Shown: piece by piece, positions 30,696-40,618 of the stretch
Layout: the number at the start of each line of letters is the position of its first letter
Position numbering within the stretch: the first letter of the stretch is position 1
DNA from: Takakia lepidozioides
Lineage: Eukaryota; Streptophyta; Takakiopsida; Takakiales; Takakiaceae
Assembly: GCA_030704615.1 (NCBI GenBank)
Contig: CM060734.1
Span: 53,956,042 to 54,020,041 of the forward strand
DNA: 64,000 nt
Direction: 5' to 3'
The notes under the pieces: generated by a model
Told to the model about the DNA's origin: nothing
What the model saw: the letters and a program-made list of their open reading frames with translations, nothing else
Databases searched by the model: none
Position numbers and translations under genes: made by a program

Positions 30696-30898
30696 GTCGG
30701 CGATGATCATCATGAAATCATAATCATGAAGAAATTCTCCGCGGGAGGGTGGGGGGGGGGGGGGACAAGAAAAAAACAAGATTTCTTTTTTAATTTAAAA
30801 AAAAAAATTCCCCACCCCCTTTCCCCCCCGCGGAGAACTGAGTGCGTCAACGCACTCAATTTCTTCATGATCATGCTTTCACGATGATCATCGGCGAC
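30696..30898. mobile_element. Fold-back (MITE-like) palindrome
   Basis: The ends GTCGGCGATGATCATC (30696-30711) and GATGATCATCGGCGAC (30883-30898) are complementary apart from one base. The pairing continues inward through CATGAAGAAATT and CTCCGCGGG to opposing oligo-G and oligo-C tracts. One arm holds an extra small palindrome, TGAGTGCGTCAACGCACTCA (30839-30858). No coding capacity. Confidence 0.7.
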
Positions 30899-30959
30899 AT
30901 CTACCCAAATGTCGAGACTTATTTTATTTTATTTTATTTACTTTTATTTTAAAATTCTC

Positions 30960-31210
30960 ATGTGCCTGACGCCCGCTTAATTCCCAGCCCTGTTTCTCTC
31001 CACGAACATGGCAGTTCGCTAAGGGTTAGGGTTAGGGTTTGGGGTTACGATTTGCAGTGTTTCCCCGGTTTGCCGTGTTTGTCGTGTTTCCACGGTAATG
31101 ACGTCAGCTTAATTCCCAGCCTATATCCCTGCATGAACATGACAATTCGCTAAAGGGTTAGGGTTAGGGTTTGCTGTGTTTGCCGTGTTTCCGCGGAAAT
31201 GGGTGCTCAT
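30960..31210 (+). repeat. Duplicated segment with telomere-like TTAGGG runs
   Basis: Two copies of a segment of roughly 130 bp each contain AGGGTTAGGGTTAGGGTTTG (near 31021 and 31146), preceded by TTAATTCCCAGCC. A diverged inverted relative without the telomere run is at about 55030-55090. Confidence 0.65.
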
Positions 31211-31319
31211 CCGTGGAAATACACCCTGCATCTTCTCCCATTCTCGTGCCACGTGGATTGGGCTCATGTCAGGCTCTTGGGCTCACAGGCTCCTGGGCTC
31301 GCGTGGCTAGGCTCACACT

Positions 31320-31687
31320 CTAGCATTCCCTCTTAACAGTCACATGTCGTTTGCCTTGAACGATAGAGGCAGCGGTCCCTGGCATGACAATGGAGCCACC
31401 AGATTGTCTTCTTTGACTTTGGAACACATGATACTTTCCAGGAAGAGCTCTCCATTCTATGTGTTTTTGTGCAATACGCGGTTTCTGAAACAACATTCTT
31501 TGAAGATTTCCCTCCATGTCATATATCTCCTTCTCAACAGAAACACAGCCAATGTCGAGCTTGAACCTTGCTGCCAGAACATGCTCCTCGACCACAACAA
31601 AACCATCATCTTCAGCCGTGGCGTAAAAGGGCAAGGTTCTTCACTGTAGTGAAACTTAGTGAAGGCCTCCTCATTATAAGAAGTCAT
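31320..31687 (-). other. Unrecognised coding-like fragment
   Basis: Two overlapping minus-strand frames (31634-31320 and 31687-31457) join by sense into one stretch: FHYSEEPCPF, then VVVEEHVLAARFKLDIGC. It looks like former coding sequence, but I recognise no family. Confidence 0.3.
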
Positions 31688-31889
31688 GTGGCCAAGATAC
31701 GAAGGTGAGAACTACAAAAATCATGCGACAACGACAGTCATTCTCCTTCTTGCAGCGTAGCAATGGCGTTAGCCCAGCCCCGCGAGCCTGGAATCTGAGC
31801 CCACGCTCTAGCCCAGAAGCGTGTGCTAAGGCATAATGCAGCCTTGTCCCTGGAATCTGAGTTGTGACGCTTCCCGTAACATTGTTTTT

Positions 31890-32250
31890 CTTCAAGAACA
31901 TATATAAGCTCTGTGCCAGGAAAATTCTAAGCCGCACAGATCAAATCTGGCCAAAGACAACAGCTCTATGGAAACCCTCTAGCGATGGCACAAAAGGAGG
32001 TACTGCTATCCTTCTATCCCCTTCCCTAACACAATTCATTCTCAAGGATGAGATCTGGGACCCGGGAAGAGTCAATTTTGCTCCCTGCTCTTCCCCAATG
32101 ATTCCGAACTCACGGGCTTCATTAACATTTACGCATCTAACTCTGCCTCAGACAGATCAGCTCTTTGGTTCAATTGCTGGAAGGAAGAGGGCCAACTTCC
32201 CAGCGGGCCTCCCGTTCGAGCTGGGGTTAGCATGGGCCATGATTCCACTG
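31890..32250 (+). pseudogene. LINE endonuclease fragment
   Basis: Plus-strand frames read GGTAILLSPSLTQFILKDEI, then after a frameshift near 32080 NDSELTGFINIYASNSASDR. This is the pattern of the apurinic-type endonuclease of plant L1 elements, whose product nicks target DNA. Frameshifts and stops show it is dead. Confidence 0.6.
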
Positions 32251-32259
32251 TTTGAATGC

Positions 32260-33480
32260 ATGTGGCTGCGCAGTCTGATTAAGAGAGGGAGGGGTGGGAG
32301 AGCAGCCATCCACTGGGCTGTCCACCACCATAAACATAACGTTGTGAGGTTGATAATCTGATGGGGCTCTGGTTGGGGATCTGATGCCTGGTGGGAGGAG
32401 GTAGCCCGACAACGTTGATAACACATAAATTGGGAGTAGTCGGGGCAGCCCATAGAGGATTGTGCGGTGTTGTAGGCCTATTATTGAGGTCGCCGCTCCG
32501 CATCTGATAGAGAGATGGGGGGTGGTAGAGATTCCACCACCAAGCTGGAGAACATGACATGAGTGATGATTAGGATAACAACCCCAGTTTGGAGAAGATT
32601 ATAGGCCTTGGGTTGGCTCGCGTAGCTGCTGGCCTGGAGGGAGCTGCGCAGGTTGGCCTTGTAGCGAGCTTGAGAGCTGAAGAGTCTGGTCCGCCGAAGG
32701 AAAGGGCAGAGAGCGCTCGGAAAGCATATTTGCTCATGAAACAAAGAGAAAGTAAGTGAAAGATAGCTTGAAAAAAGCATAAGGAGGAGGCGAGTCTTAA
32801 TCGCCATAAGAAGAGAGGCAAAGCTGTTGGAGGACTGCTGGCCATTGCAAAAGGTCGCTTGGTAAGCTATGGCGGGAGATGGAGCTAAAGTCGTAGCGGA
32901 GGGTAACTTAGACAAACCATTGAAAAAGGGGGTATAGATAATGAAAAAGGCAAAGAGTTGCTGAAACCCTATAGATTTAGTTATGACTAAAAATGTAGCA
33001 GAAACCGGCGGCGGGAGGGCGAAGCTCCGCCCACCCACGGGTTTAGAATATAGCTGGAGGAAATGGAGAGCACCCAACATAGTTTCTCACTTCTCATGAC
33101 CTTGTTGACGAGACGGAGTGTAAAGTGCTCACTTGACGTTTTAATCCAATATTCTTTCGCCACAACTTCAGTTGTTAATAATTTGCCACATCAATTGTCC
33201 CAATGTCAAGTGGCCCTTTTGTTTACGTGAAAGTGGCCCTGAGGTGGGGGTGCTAGGTTATGAAGATTTGGAGAACATGATGTGTGGGAATATGGATTGA
33301 TGGAGGCTCGTTGTGCATTGATGTATGCTAGTGTCGCAATGATTTAGACTGCATGGGGGATTTCAAGAAATTTTAAGTAGGAATGTGTGGAAATGAGAGG
33401 CTGTGAGTATGTTGAGGCGTTTGAACAATCAGGCAGATACTTGGACGAAGAAGGAGAGCTGTCTGTGTTGATGCCATAAA
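32260..33480. other. Degenerate sequence, possible LINE remainder
   Basis: A long but featureless frame lies on the minus strand (32481-33080). In the plus direction the sequence has some Lys/Glu-rich coding feel, which could be the decayed linker of the LINE above. Not supported further. Confidence 0.25.
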
Positions 33481-33481
33481 A

Positions 33482-33584
33482 CGTTTCTCTCCAAGTCGCC
33501 AATTTCTTAGGTAGCGCACAAGATGATTTTCGTTTTCGCTAAGACGATTGTCAAGTTTTGTGCGCTACCTAAGAAATAGAAACG
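33482..33584. repeat. Perfect 20-bp hairpin with extended stem
   Basis: The arm 33502-33521 is exactly complementary to 33558-33577 (20 of 20 pairs, ATTTCTTAGGTAGCGCACAA on one side) across a 36-nt loop. A second short helix pairs 33482-33488 (CGTTTCT) with 33578-33584. This leaves a 13-nt bulge on one side. Confidence 0.8.
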
Positions 33585-33589
33585 ATTGT

Positions 33590-34030
33590 CAGTTTTGCAG
33601 CCAAAATGCACTAAGCTGGGTCTTCCTCACAATCGAGTTTCCCACATTGCTCAACGCTTTTTAGGCAAGGATCTCTTTCTGCAAGAAGGCGACATGGGTG
33701 TGCATTGGTTTGGAAGAGTGCACACGCCAGGGAATCTCTTGATCACCTAAGTCAGAAGAGCATACCAGTCGTGGATATTCCCTCGAAGATACCCCCTTAT
33801 TTCTTCAGTTTTTTGCTGACACACGTGTATAATGTAGCCCTGAAGAAAGCTTTATTTCGCAAGATTTAACCTCAGTGAGGTATGGCTTCTAGAGATAACG
33901 ATGATCATAATCATGAAACCGAGGAGCTGGTTGCAGAGGGGTGGAGCACCTTCATAATTCAGGGAGAAAATTATTCAGCAGACTCGGCTGACTTCTTCAT
34001 TGTGCTCCATGACTTTGCTGCAACGGCATA
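33590..34030. other. Decayed 5' flank of pseudogene C
   Basis: No gene is visible. Close to 33930-34030 the order of words suggests a very diverged PDF-exon flank of locus C. Confidence 0.3.
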
Positions 34031-36000
34031 GTTGATCAAATCAGGCACCTCAACCATGACCACAGTTTCTAAAAGAGGATCAAGAGAGGGAGTCCACAAT
34101 GCTTCTTCTGGCAGTACTTCTCGGCATGTAAAGATGCTTTGTGCTAGGCAGACAGACTCACAAAGGCTCTATAGACTTTAAACCAAGGAGGCATTTCAGC
34201 AGATTCAGGTACGTATGTCTGTCTCTTACTTAAGTGCATCAAGATAACAACATATAAGTTAAGTGCGGGAGCATCATGGATGCTCACCAAATGTTCAACA
34301 TAAACTTGCCTCAACGATCTTTAACACGTGGAATATAATGTTGGCATGATTTACCAAGCATTTGTGTGGTAGGAATGCTTTGGAGACCTATGAGCAAATG
34401 ATGTGCGTAGGGGTGAAGCCCAATCACATCACATTTGTGGTGTGGAAGGCCTTGTTTGGTGCTGAACGTGCGGCAACGTGGGATGAACAGGATGCCGCGA
34501 CTTATGTGTTGCTCTCAAACATCTATGCTGTAGCTGGTAGGTGGCCACCATGGGATGATAATGCAAAGGTGAGAAGAATGATGAAGGTCAGAGGGGTTAG
34601 AAAGAGCAAGGTTGCGGCTGCATTGAGGGGGGCTGAAAATCCATGAGCAGTGAGCATGAGCGGTGAGCAGATTGCCACACCACTTCCGAATCTGTCTCTA
34701 GGTTCGGGGCAAATTCAGAGTAGGTTCGGGTTTAGGGATTCTGATTTTGGATTCAAGGTATTGTAGATGTAAAACAAATCCATGACACTAAAGTTATCCG
34801 TTAAGTCCAGGGGATGCATGGTGAGTTCGGCCAGTTTGGTCAAAAGACAGGGTGAATAGGGTGGAAGCGGACCCACAAAGTATAAGCGAGATAAATAGGG
34901 GGCCAAACTCAAAATAACAAGACAAACCAGCCCAAACGTGTTTGATCCCGTCTTCCTCCGCACTGAGACACGTGGATGAGCCTGATGCTGCGGGGCCGCG
35001 CTCCATCATATTGACCTTCCAACTGGCACAAGGCCACGCACGTTGTTCATCATTCGTGCCCAGTTTATCGAGTCGTGCCCATTTTATTGGACTTAACGGA
35101 TAGGCTCAAACTGCCCACCAAAGCCGCATGTGGAGATGGATCAGAGGGTGAAAGAGGGCGGGACTTAACGGATAACTTTATTGACCAGAAAAAAAATGAG
35201 ATTTTTTACTGGTAACTACATTAAGTACTTACTCCAGCGGATATAATCACAAAGTTGAGACACGTCAAAGGGCTAACGTTCGGCGCCGAACCCGACTTGA
35301 CAAGTGCAAATTAGATATTTCATTTATTTATTTATTTTTGGTTTTGAAACGTAGGTGCTTGACAATGTTGTAGGCTCGGTAGAGATCCGAACCCATCATG
35401 TAGCTTCGGGATTTGGTTCGGCACAAGTTCGGCACCAAACCTATCTGCTATGTAGTTTGGGGATTTGGTTCGGCTCAGGTTCGTTTAAAACGAATATTCC
35501 CTTTTGTGAACAATATGCCCACCCTCCATTGAGGTTGGCAACAGGTGCACAGTGCACACCTTCGTTGTAGATGAGAAGTTGCATCCCAGAATTAAGGAAA
35601 TCCATGCTGAGCTGAGAAGATTGTCTGGGCAGATGAAGGAGGCGGGGTATGTGCCTGACACGCGCTTTGTATTGCATGATGTGGGGGAGGAGGAAAAGGA
35701 ATTTTCTCCTTGCCACCACAGAGAGAAGCTGGCCATTGGTTTTGGGCTGATCAGCACGACCCCTAGGACGCCTCTGCGTCTCATCAAGAATCTTCGAGTG
35801 TGTGGTGACTGCCACACCTGCACCAAATTCATCTCAAAGTTGTTGGCCGAGCAATTGTTGTACAGGACGCTAACCGCTTTCACCACTTTGAAGATGGGAT
35901 TTGTTCTTGTGGGGATTACTGGTGAAAGGATGTTTTGTTGGAAGATGCAGGTGTCTTGCTTCATTCATTGATCTGTGTAGCTACTCAGATCATCCAACAT
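34031..36000 (+). pseudogene. Locus C: PPR-DYW pseudogene
   Basis: The PDF-PPR linker starts at 34031 (TTGATCAAATCAGGCACCTC). The frame is then broken by several shifts. At about 34437-34443 the sequence jumps from the first P-L boundary (NHITFV) straight to the E-motif phrase VWKAL, so the entire P-L-S array is gone. An 898-bp transposon (34629-35526) splits the E region. The DYW part (35552-35971) keeps HRE and CGDCH, but one A is missing near 35839 relative to the paralogs, so the final [14 protein letters not shown] is out of frame. A start codon followed by MCGRNALETYEQMM survives at 34362. Not functional. Confidence 0.85.
34629..35526. mobile_element. Non-autonomous DNA transposon with 8-bp target duplication
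   Basis: Flanked by CATTGAGG on both sides (34621-34628 and 35527-35534), at the exact point where the paralogs read uninterrupted GCATTGAGGTTGGC. The ends are GGGGCTGAAAAT and, as reverse complement, GAGGGTGGGCAT, so terminal repeats are weak. Subterminal GGTTCGG/CCGAACC words are repeated on both sides. The 8-bp duplication favours the hAT superfamily. No transposase is encoded. Confidence 0.7.
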
Positions 36001-36242
36001 TTCCGAGACTATTGACCATGATGTACTGTTGAGTGCATTTGTACTGTTGAGTCATCGAGGATTGGTCATAGACGCCTGTTCGGTCATAGGCCAACTTATC
36101 CTAGTGTTTTGGATGGAAGGCTAGTGATGAATTGAGAATCCCCAGAGTTCTCGACGATGATCTTATAAGGTCAAATTGGGGGGCTCTACTCTTCCCACCA
36201 CGAGAACTAAACAGGGCCACTCACCCTCGTCGTGTAGAGCCC

Positions 36243-38106
36243 GATGGAGCCCAAAACAACTTGCATGAATGTTGCTGAAAGCACACTAGCACCCCTCAGT
36301 AAAGGACCTTGTCAATATGTTGCTGCTGTCGGATTTTCGAGCACAAACCTCTACCTTGGAGCACGGAGCAGAGCCGGCATGAGTTTTTTAAAGATCCTGC
36401 ACGATGGTGGGACAACCGCAATCGCAATGTGTGGCTTTTTCTTAATGTACGATGTGAAGAAATTTGTCCATCCTGCAAATGTGGCCTCTTCGCTCCTGTT
36501 AGTACCATAATTTGGTTTCTTCCTGATGTTTACAAGGTTCTTCTTGGGAGAGTCAGCTTGGTCTTAGCAGGCCGTGTTTCAATCTCTGCCTGCTCAGCTG
36601 CACCGTGGTGGTTCTCACAGACCAATCCGACATTACCTGACTACAGACACAAGCAGCACACACAAGAGGTCCTTTTGGGTTGATGGTCGGTCAAATCCTC
36701 CATGGGTCATGACACAAGGTGAAGGACAATGTGGTGAGGGCACCTTCTTCTTCGACCTATTTTTTTTGCCCTCTCATCAGACTCGGCCCTGAATTTGCAT
36801 ATTGAATTCTGTAAGTTAGCTCGTTGGGTGGATCTGTGGTGGTTTGGAGTGACTTTAACAAGTTGCTGCCGATGTGGCAGCAGGAAAGTGTCCAAAAACA
36901 GATAACACATATGAGGAGAAGCTTTGGAATGCACACTTTTCCGACCCCAGTCAATGGTGGGACAATGGAGACAAAAAGGTGAATGCCTGTTGGAAGCAGA
37001 CGCAAGTCAGCATAGGACCTAGTGTGATGAGTATGGTTGGGATGTTTGCTGGAAGAATTCTAGGCTGTCATTGTCAGTTGCTAGCAGCAAGGCAAGGATG
37101 TATGCATGATTTGTGCAGAGGCATGGATAGCTGAAGGAGGAGGGATAGAGTGTGGGTCCAGATTCATCCAAGAGGGCCAGATTTCAAACTCCAGATTACC
37201 TATGATTCCCTGTGGAAGGAAAGCTACAAGAAACCTGCATGGGTAGATGGTCAACTGGAAGCCGCAGCAGCAGCGGCACAAGTGATAAAATCAGGCACTG
37301 CTAATGAAGGCACCTTTTTCAACACATTTCACCCTGTTTTCCCCTCTTATCAGAACTGGCCCTAAATTTCCATGTTGAATTCTGCAAGTTAGCTGGTTGA
37401 GTGAATGTAGTTTGGAGTGACTTTGACATGATACTGCCAATGTGACAACAGGAAAGTATCCAGAAACAGGTAACAGAGACGAGGAGAAGCTGTGGAATGA
37501 ACACTTTTCTGACCCCAGTCAATGGTGGGACAATCAAGGCAAAAAGGTGAATGCCTGTTGGATTACAGAGAGTAGCAGACACAATTGAGCATAGGAACTA
37601 GTGTGATAAGTTGAGTTGGGTGTTTCCTAGAACTGTCATTGTCAGCTGCTAGCAGCAATGAATGCATGATTTGTGCAGAGTCATGGATAGCTGAAGGAGC
37701 AGGGATAGAGTGTGGGTCCAGATTCATGCAAAAGGGCCAGATTTCAAGCACAAGATTACCTATGATTCCCTGTGGAAGGATAGCTACAAAAAACCTGCAT
37801 GGGTAGATGGTCAACTGGAAGCCGCAGCAGCAGCGGCACAATTGATAAAATCAGGCACTGCTAGTGAAGGCACCTTCTTCAACACATTTCACCCTGTTTT
37901 TCTCTCTTATCAGAACCGGCCCTAAATTTCTATGTTGAATTCTGCAAGTTAGCCGGTTGAGTGAATGTAGTTTGGAGTGACTTTGACATGATACTTCCAA
38001 TGTGACAACAGGAAAGTATCGAAAAACAGGTGACAGAGATGAGGAGAAGCTATGGAATGAATACTTTTCTGACCCCAGTCAATGGTGGGACAACCGATGC
38101 AAAAAG
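36243..38106 (+). CDS. Locus D: upstream PDF-motif exons
   Basis: Four tandem PDF units at a spacing of roughly 560 bp. Exons: unit 0 first half ending 36428 and second half from 36621; unit 1 at 36884-36978 (95 nt) and 37162-37309 (148 nt); unit 2 at 37452-37546 and 37722-37869; unit 3 first half 38012-38106, joining the PPR exon at 38300. The halves spell FSDPSQWWDN plus KK, then IHPRGPDFKLQITYDSLW and PAWVDGQL. Introns inside a motif are phase 0 with GT-AG borders (183, 175 and 193 bp). Introns between units (142 bp) would be phase 1 and begin GC after GAAG. Unit 0 differs: KDPARWWDNRNR then NPTLPDYRHK, with AAT instead of AAG at its donor and a frame break before NPPW. Nearly identical to the array of locus F. 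Confidence 0.68.
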
Positions 38107-38299
38107 GTGAATGCCTGTTAGATTACAGAGAGTAGCAGACGCAATTCAGCATAGGAACTAGTGTGATAAGCTGAGTTTGGTGTTTCCTAGAACAAATCTA
38201 GGTTGTGATTGTCAGCTGCTAGCAGCAAGGCAAGGATGAATGCATGATTTGTGCAGAGGCATGGATAGCTGAAGGAGCAGGGATAGAGTGTGGGTCCAG

Positions 38300-40618
38300 A
38301 TTCATCCAAAAGGGCCAGATTTCAAGCACAAGATTACCTATGATTCCCTGTGGATCAATAGCTACAAGAAACCTGCATGGGTAGATGGTCAACTGAAGGC
38401 AGCAGCTGCAGCAGCACAGTTGATAAAATCAGGCACCTCAACCATGAGCACAGCTTCTGGAAGAGGATCAAGAGAGGGAGTCCACAATGCCTCTTCTAGC
38501 ACTTCTGGGCATGTGAAGATGCTTTGTGAGGCAGGCAGACTGAAAGAGGCTCTACAGACTTTAAACCAAGGAGGCATTTCAGCAGATTCAGATACGTATG
38601 TCAGTCTCTTGCATAAGTGCATCAAGATGAAAGGCCTGGAAGCTGGAAAGCAGGTGCACACTCACATTATCCAAAGTGGATTCACGCCAAATGTTTTTCT
38701 ACTCAACACCCTTGCCAACATGTATGTTAAGTGCGGGAGCATCATGGATGCTCACCAAGTGTTCAACAGAATGCCTCAACGATCTTTGATCATGTGGAAT
38801 ATAATGATTGCAGGATTCACCAAGCATGGGTGTGGTAGGAATGCTTTGGAGATCTATGAGCAAATGCGGCGCGAAGGGATGAAGCCCGACCACATCACGT
38901 TTGTTTGTGTTTGCAATGCGTGTGCGAGCCTAGGAGCCCTGGAAAAGGGGAAACAGGTCCATGGTGACATCGTCAAAGCTGGAATTGTACCAGATGTGAT
39001 TTTGAACAATACCCTTGTGGACATGTATGCCAAATGTGGGTGCATCGAGGATGCAAAGGGAGTGTTCGACACTATGGCTGAACGAGATGTGGTGTCGTGG
39101 AGTGCGATGATTGCAGGATATGCACAGCAAGGGCGCGGGATGGAGGCTTTGGAGACGTATGAGCAAATGATGGGGGAAGGGGTGAAGCCCGACCACATAA
39201 CGTTTGTGGGTGTTTGTAATGCTTGTGCAAGCCTGGCAGCCCTGGGAAAGGGCAAAGAGGTGCATGGTTGCATCGCCAAAGCTGCAATTGTACCAAATGT
39301 CATCCTGAACACTGCCCTGGTGGACATGTATGCGAAATGTGGGAGCATGGAGGATGCGAAGGGGGTGTTCAACAATATGGCTGAACGAAATGTGGTGTCG
39401 TGGAGTGCGATGATTGCAGGATATGCACAGCATGGGCGCGGGATGGAGGCTTTGGAGACGTATGAGCAAATGATGGGGGAAGGGGTGAAGCCCAACCACA
39501 TCACGTTTGTGTGCGTTTGCAGTGCATGTGCAAGCCTGGCAGCCCTGGAAAAGGGCAAAGAGGTACATGGTTGCATCGCCAAAGCTGGAATTGTACCAGA
39601 TGTCATTCTGAACACTGCGCTGGTGGACATGTATGCAAAATGTGGGAGCATCGAGGATGCAAAGGGAGTGTTCGACACTATGGCTGAACGAAATGTGGTG
39701 TCATGGAACACGATGATCGCAGGATATGCACAGCATGGTTGTCATAGGGAGGTTGTGCAACTATTTGAAGGAATGCAAAAGAACGGATTGAAGCCGGACA
39801 GTATCACCTTTATATGTGTTCTCTCTGCATGCAGCCACGCTGGCCTACTGAATGAAGGAAGACGCTACTTTGATTCCCTGAGTGAAGATCATGGTGTCAC
39901 TCCGACAGTAAAGCACTTTGGCTGCATGGTGGACCTTCTTGGACGTGCGGGACAACTGGATGAGGCAGTGGACCTGATTAATAAAATGCCAATCAATCCA
40001 GATGTTGTGATGTGGAAGGCCTTGCTTGGTGCCTGCAGAATCCATGGTAATGTGGAGATGGCTGAACGTGCGGCAACATCTATCCTCAAGTGGGATGAAC
40101 AGGATGCCGGGACTTATGTGTTGCTCTCAAACATCTATGCTGCAGCTGGCAGGTGGGATGATACTGCAAAGGTGAGAAGAATGATGAAGGTCAGAGGGGT
40201 TAGAAAGGAGCCAGGTCGCTGCTGCATTGAGGTTGGCAACAGGGTGCACACCTTCGTTGTAGATGACAAGTTGCATCCCAGAATTAAGGAAATCCATTCT
40301 GAGCTGAGAAGATTGTCTGGGCAGATGAAGGAGGCGGGGTATGTGCCTGACACGCGCTTTGTATTGCATGATGTGGGGGAGGAGGAAAAGGAATTTTCTC
40401 TTTGCCACCACAGTGAGAAGCTGGCCATTGGTTTTGGGCTGATCAGCACGACCCCTAGGACGCCTCTGCGTCTCATCAAGAATCTTCGAGTGTGTGGGGA
40501 CTGCCACACCTCCACCAAATTCATCTCAAAGATTGTTGGCCGAGCAATTGTTGTACGGGACGCTAACCGCTTTCACCACTTTGAAGATGGGATTTGTTCT
40601 TGTGGGGATTACTGGTGA
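38300..40618 (+). CDS. Locus D: PDF-PPR-DYW protein, large last exon
   Basis: Intact exon of about 772 residues: PDF half-motif (PDFKHKITYDSLW), linker, first PPR triplet, two central 101-residue P-L-S triplets, last P-L, E motifs and a complete DYW domain ([22 protein letters not shown]). It is 202 residues shorter than B and E, exactly two triplets. The frame starts upstream at GTG 38288 within the intron tail; the exon begins at 38300 after GGGTCCAG. The frame lies directly downstream of pseudogene C in the same direction. Inferred role: sequence-specific organellar C-to-U RNA editing. Fewer repeats mean a shorter RNA footprint than its paralogs. Confidence 0.9.
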   Translation: MHPKGPDFKHKITYDSLWINSYKKPAWVDGQLKAAAAAAQLIKSGTSTMSTASGRGSREGVHNASSSTSGHVKMLCEAGRLKEALQTLNQGGISADSDTYVSLLHKCIKMKGLEAGKQVHTHIIQSGFTPNVFLLNTLANMYVKCGSIMDAHQVFNRMPQRSLIMWNIMIAGFTKHGCGRNALEIYEQMRREGMKPDHITFVCVCNACASLGALEKGKQVHGDIVKAGIVPDVILNNTLVDMYAKCGCIEDAKGVFDTMAERDVVSWSAMIAGYAQQGRGMEALETYEQMMGEGVKPDHITFVGVCNACASLAALGKGKEVHGCIAKAAIVPNVILNTALVDMYAKCGSMEDAKGVFNNMAERNVVSWSAMIAGYAQHGRGMEALETYEQMMGEGVKPNHITFVCVCSACASLAALEKGKEVHGCIAKAGIVPDVILNTALVDMYAKCGSIEDAKGVFDTMAERNVVSWNTMIAGYAQHGCHREVVQLFEGMQKNGLKPDSITFICVLSACSHAGLLNEGRRYFDSLSEDHGVTPTVKHFGCMVDLLGRAGQLDEAVDLINKMPINPDVVMWKALLGACRIHGNVEMAERAATSILKWDEQDAGTYVLLSNIYAAAGRWDDTAKVRRMMKVRGVRKEPGRCCIEVGNRVHTFVVDDKLHPRIKEIHSELRRLSGQMKEAGYVPDTRFVLHDVGEEEKEFSLCHHSEKLAIGFGLISTTPRTPLRLIKNLRVCGDCHTSTKFISKIVGRAIVVRDANRFHHFEDGICSCGDYW

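Noticed and set aside
31016-31180. True chromosome-end telomere
   Set aside because: Runs are only about three repeats long, lie in the middle of the window and are part of a local duplication.
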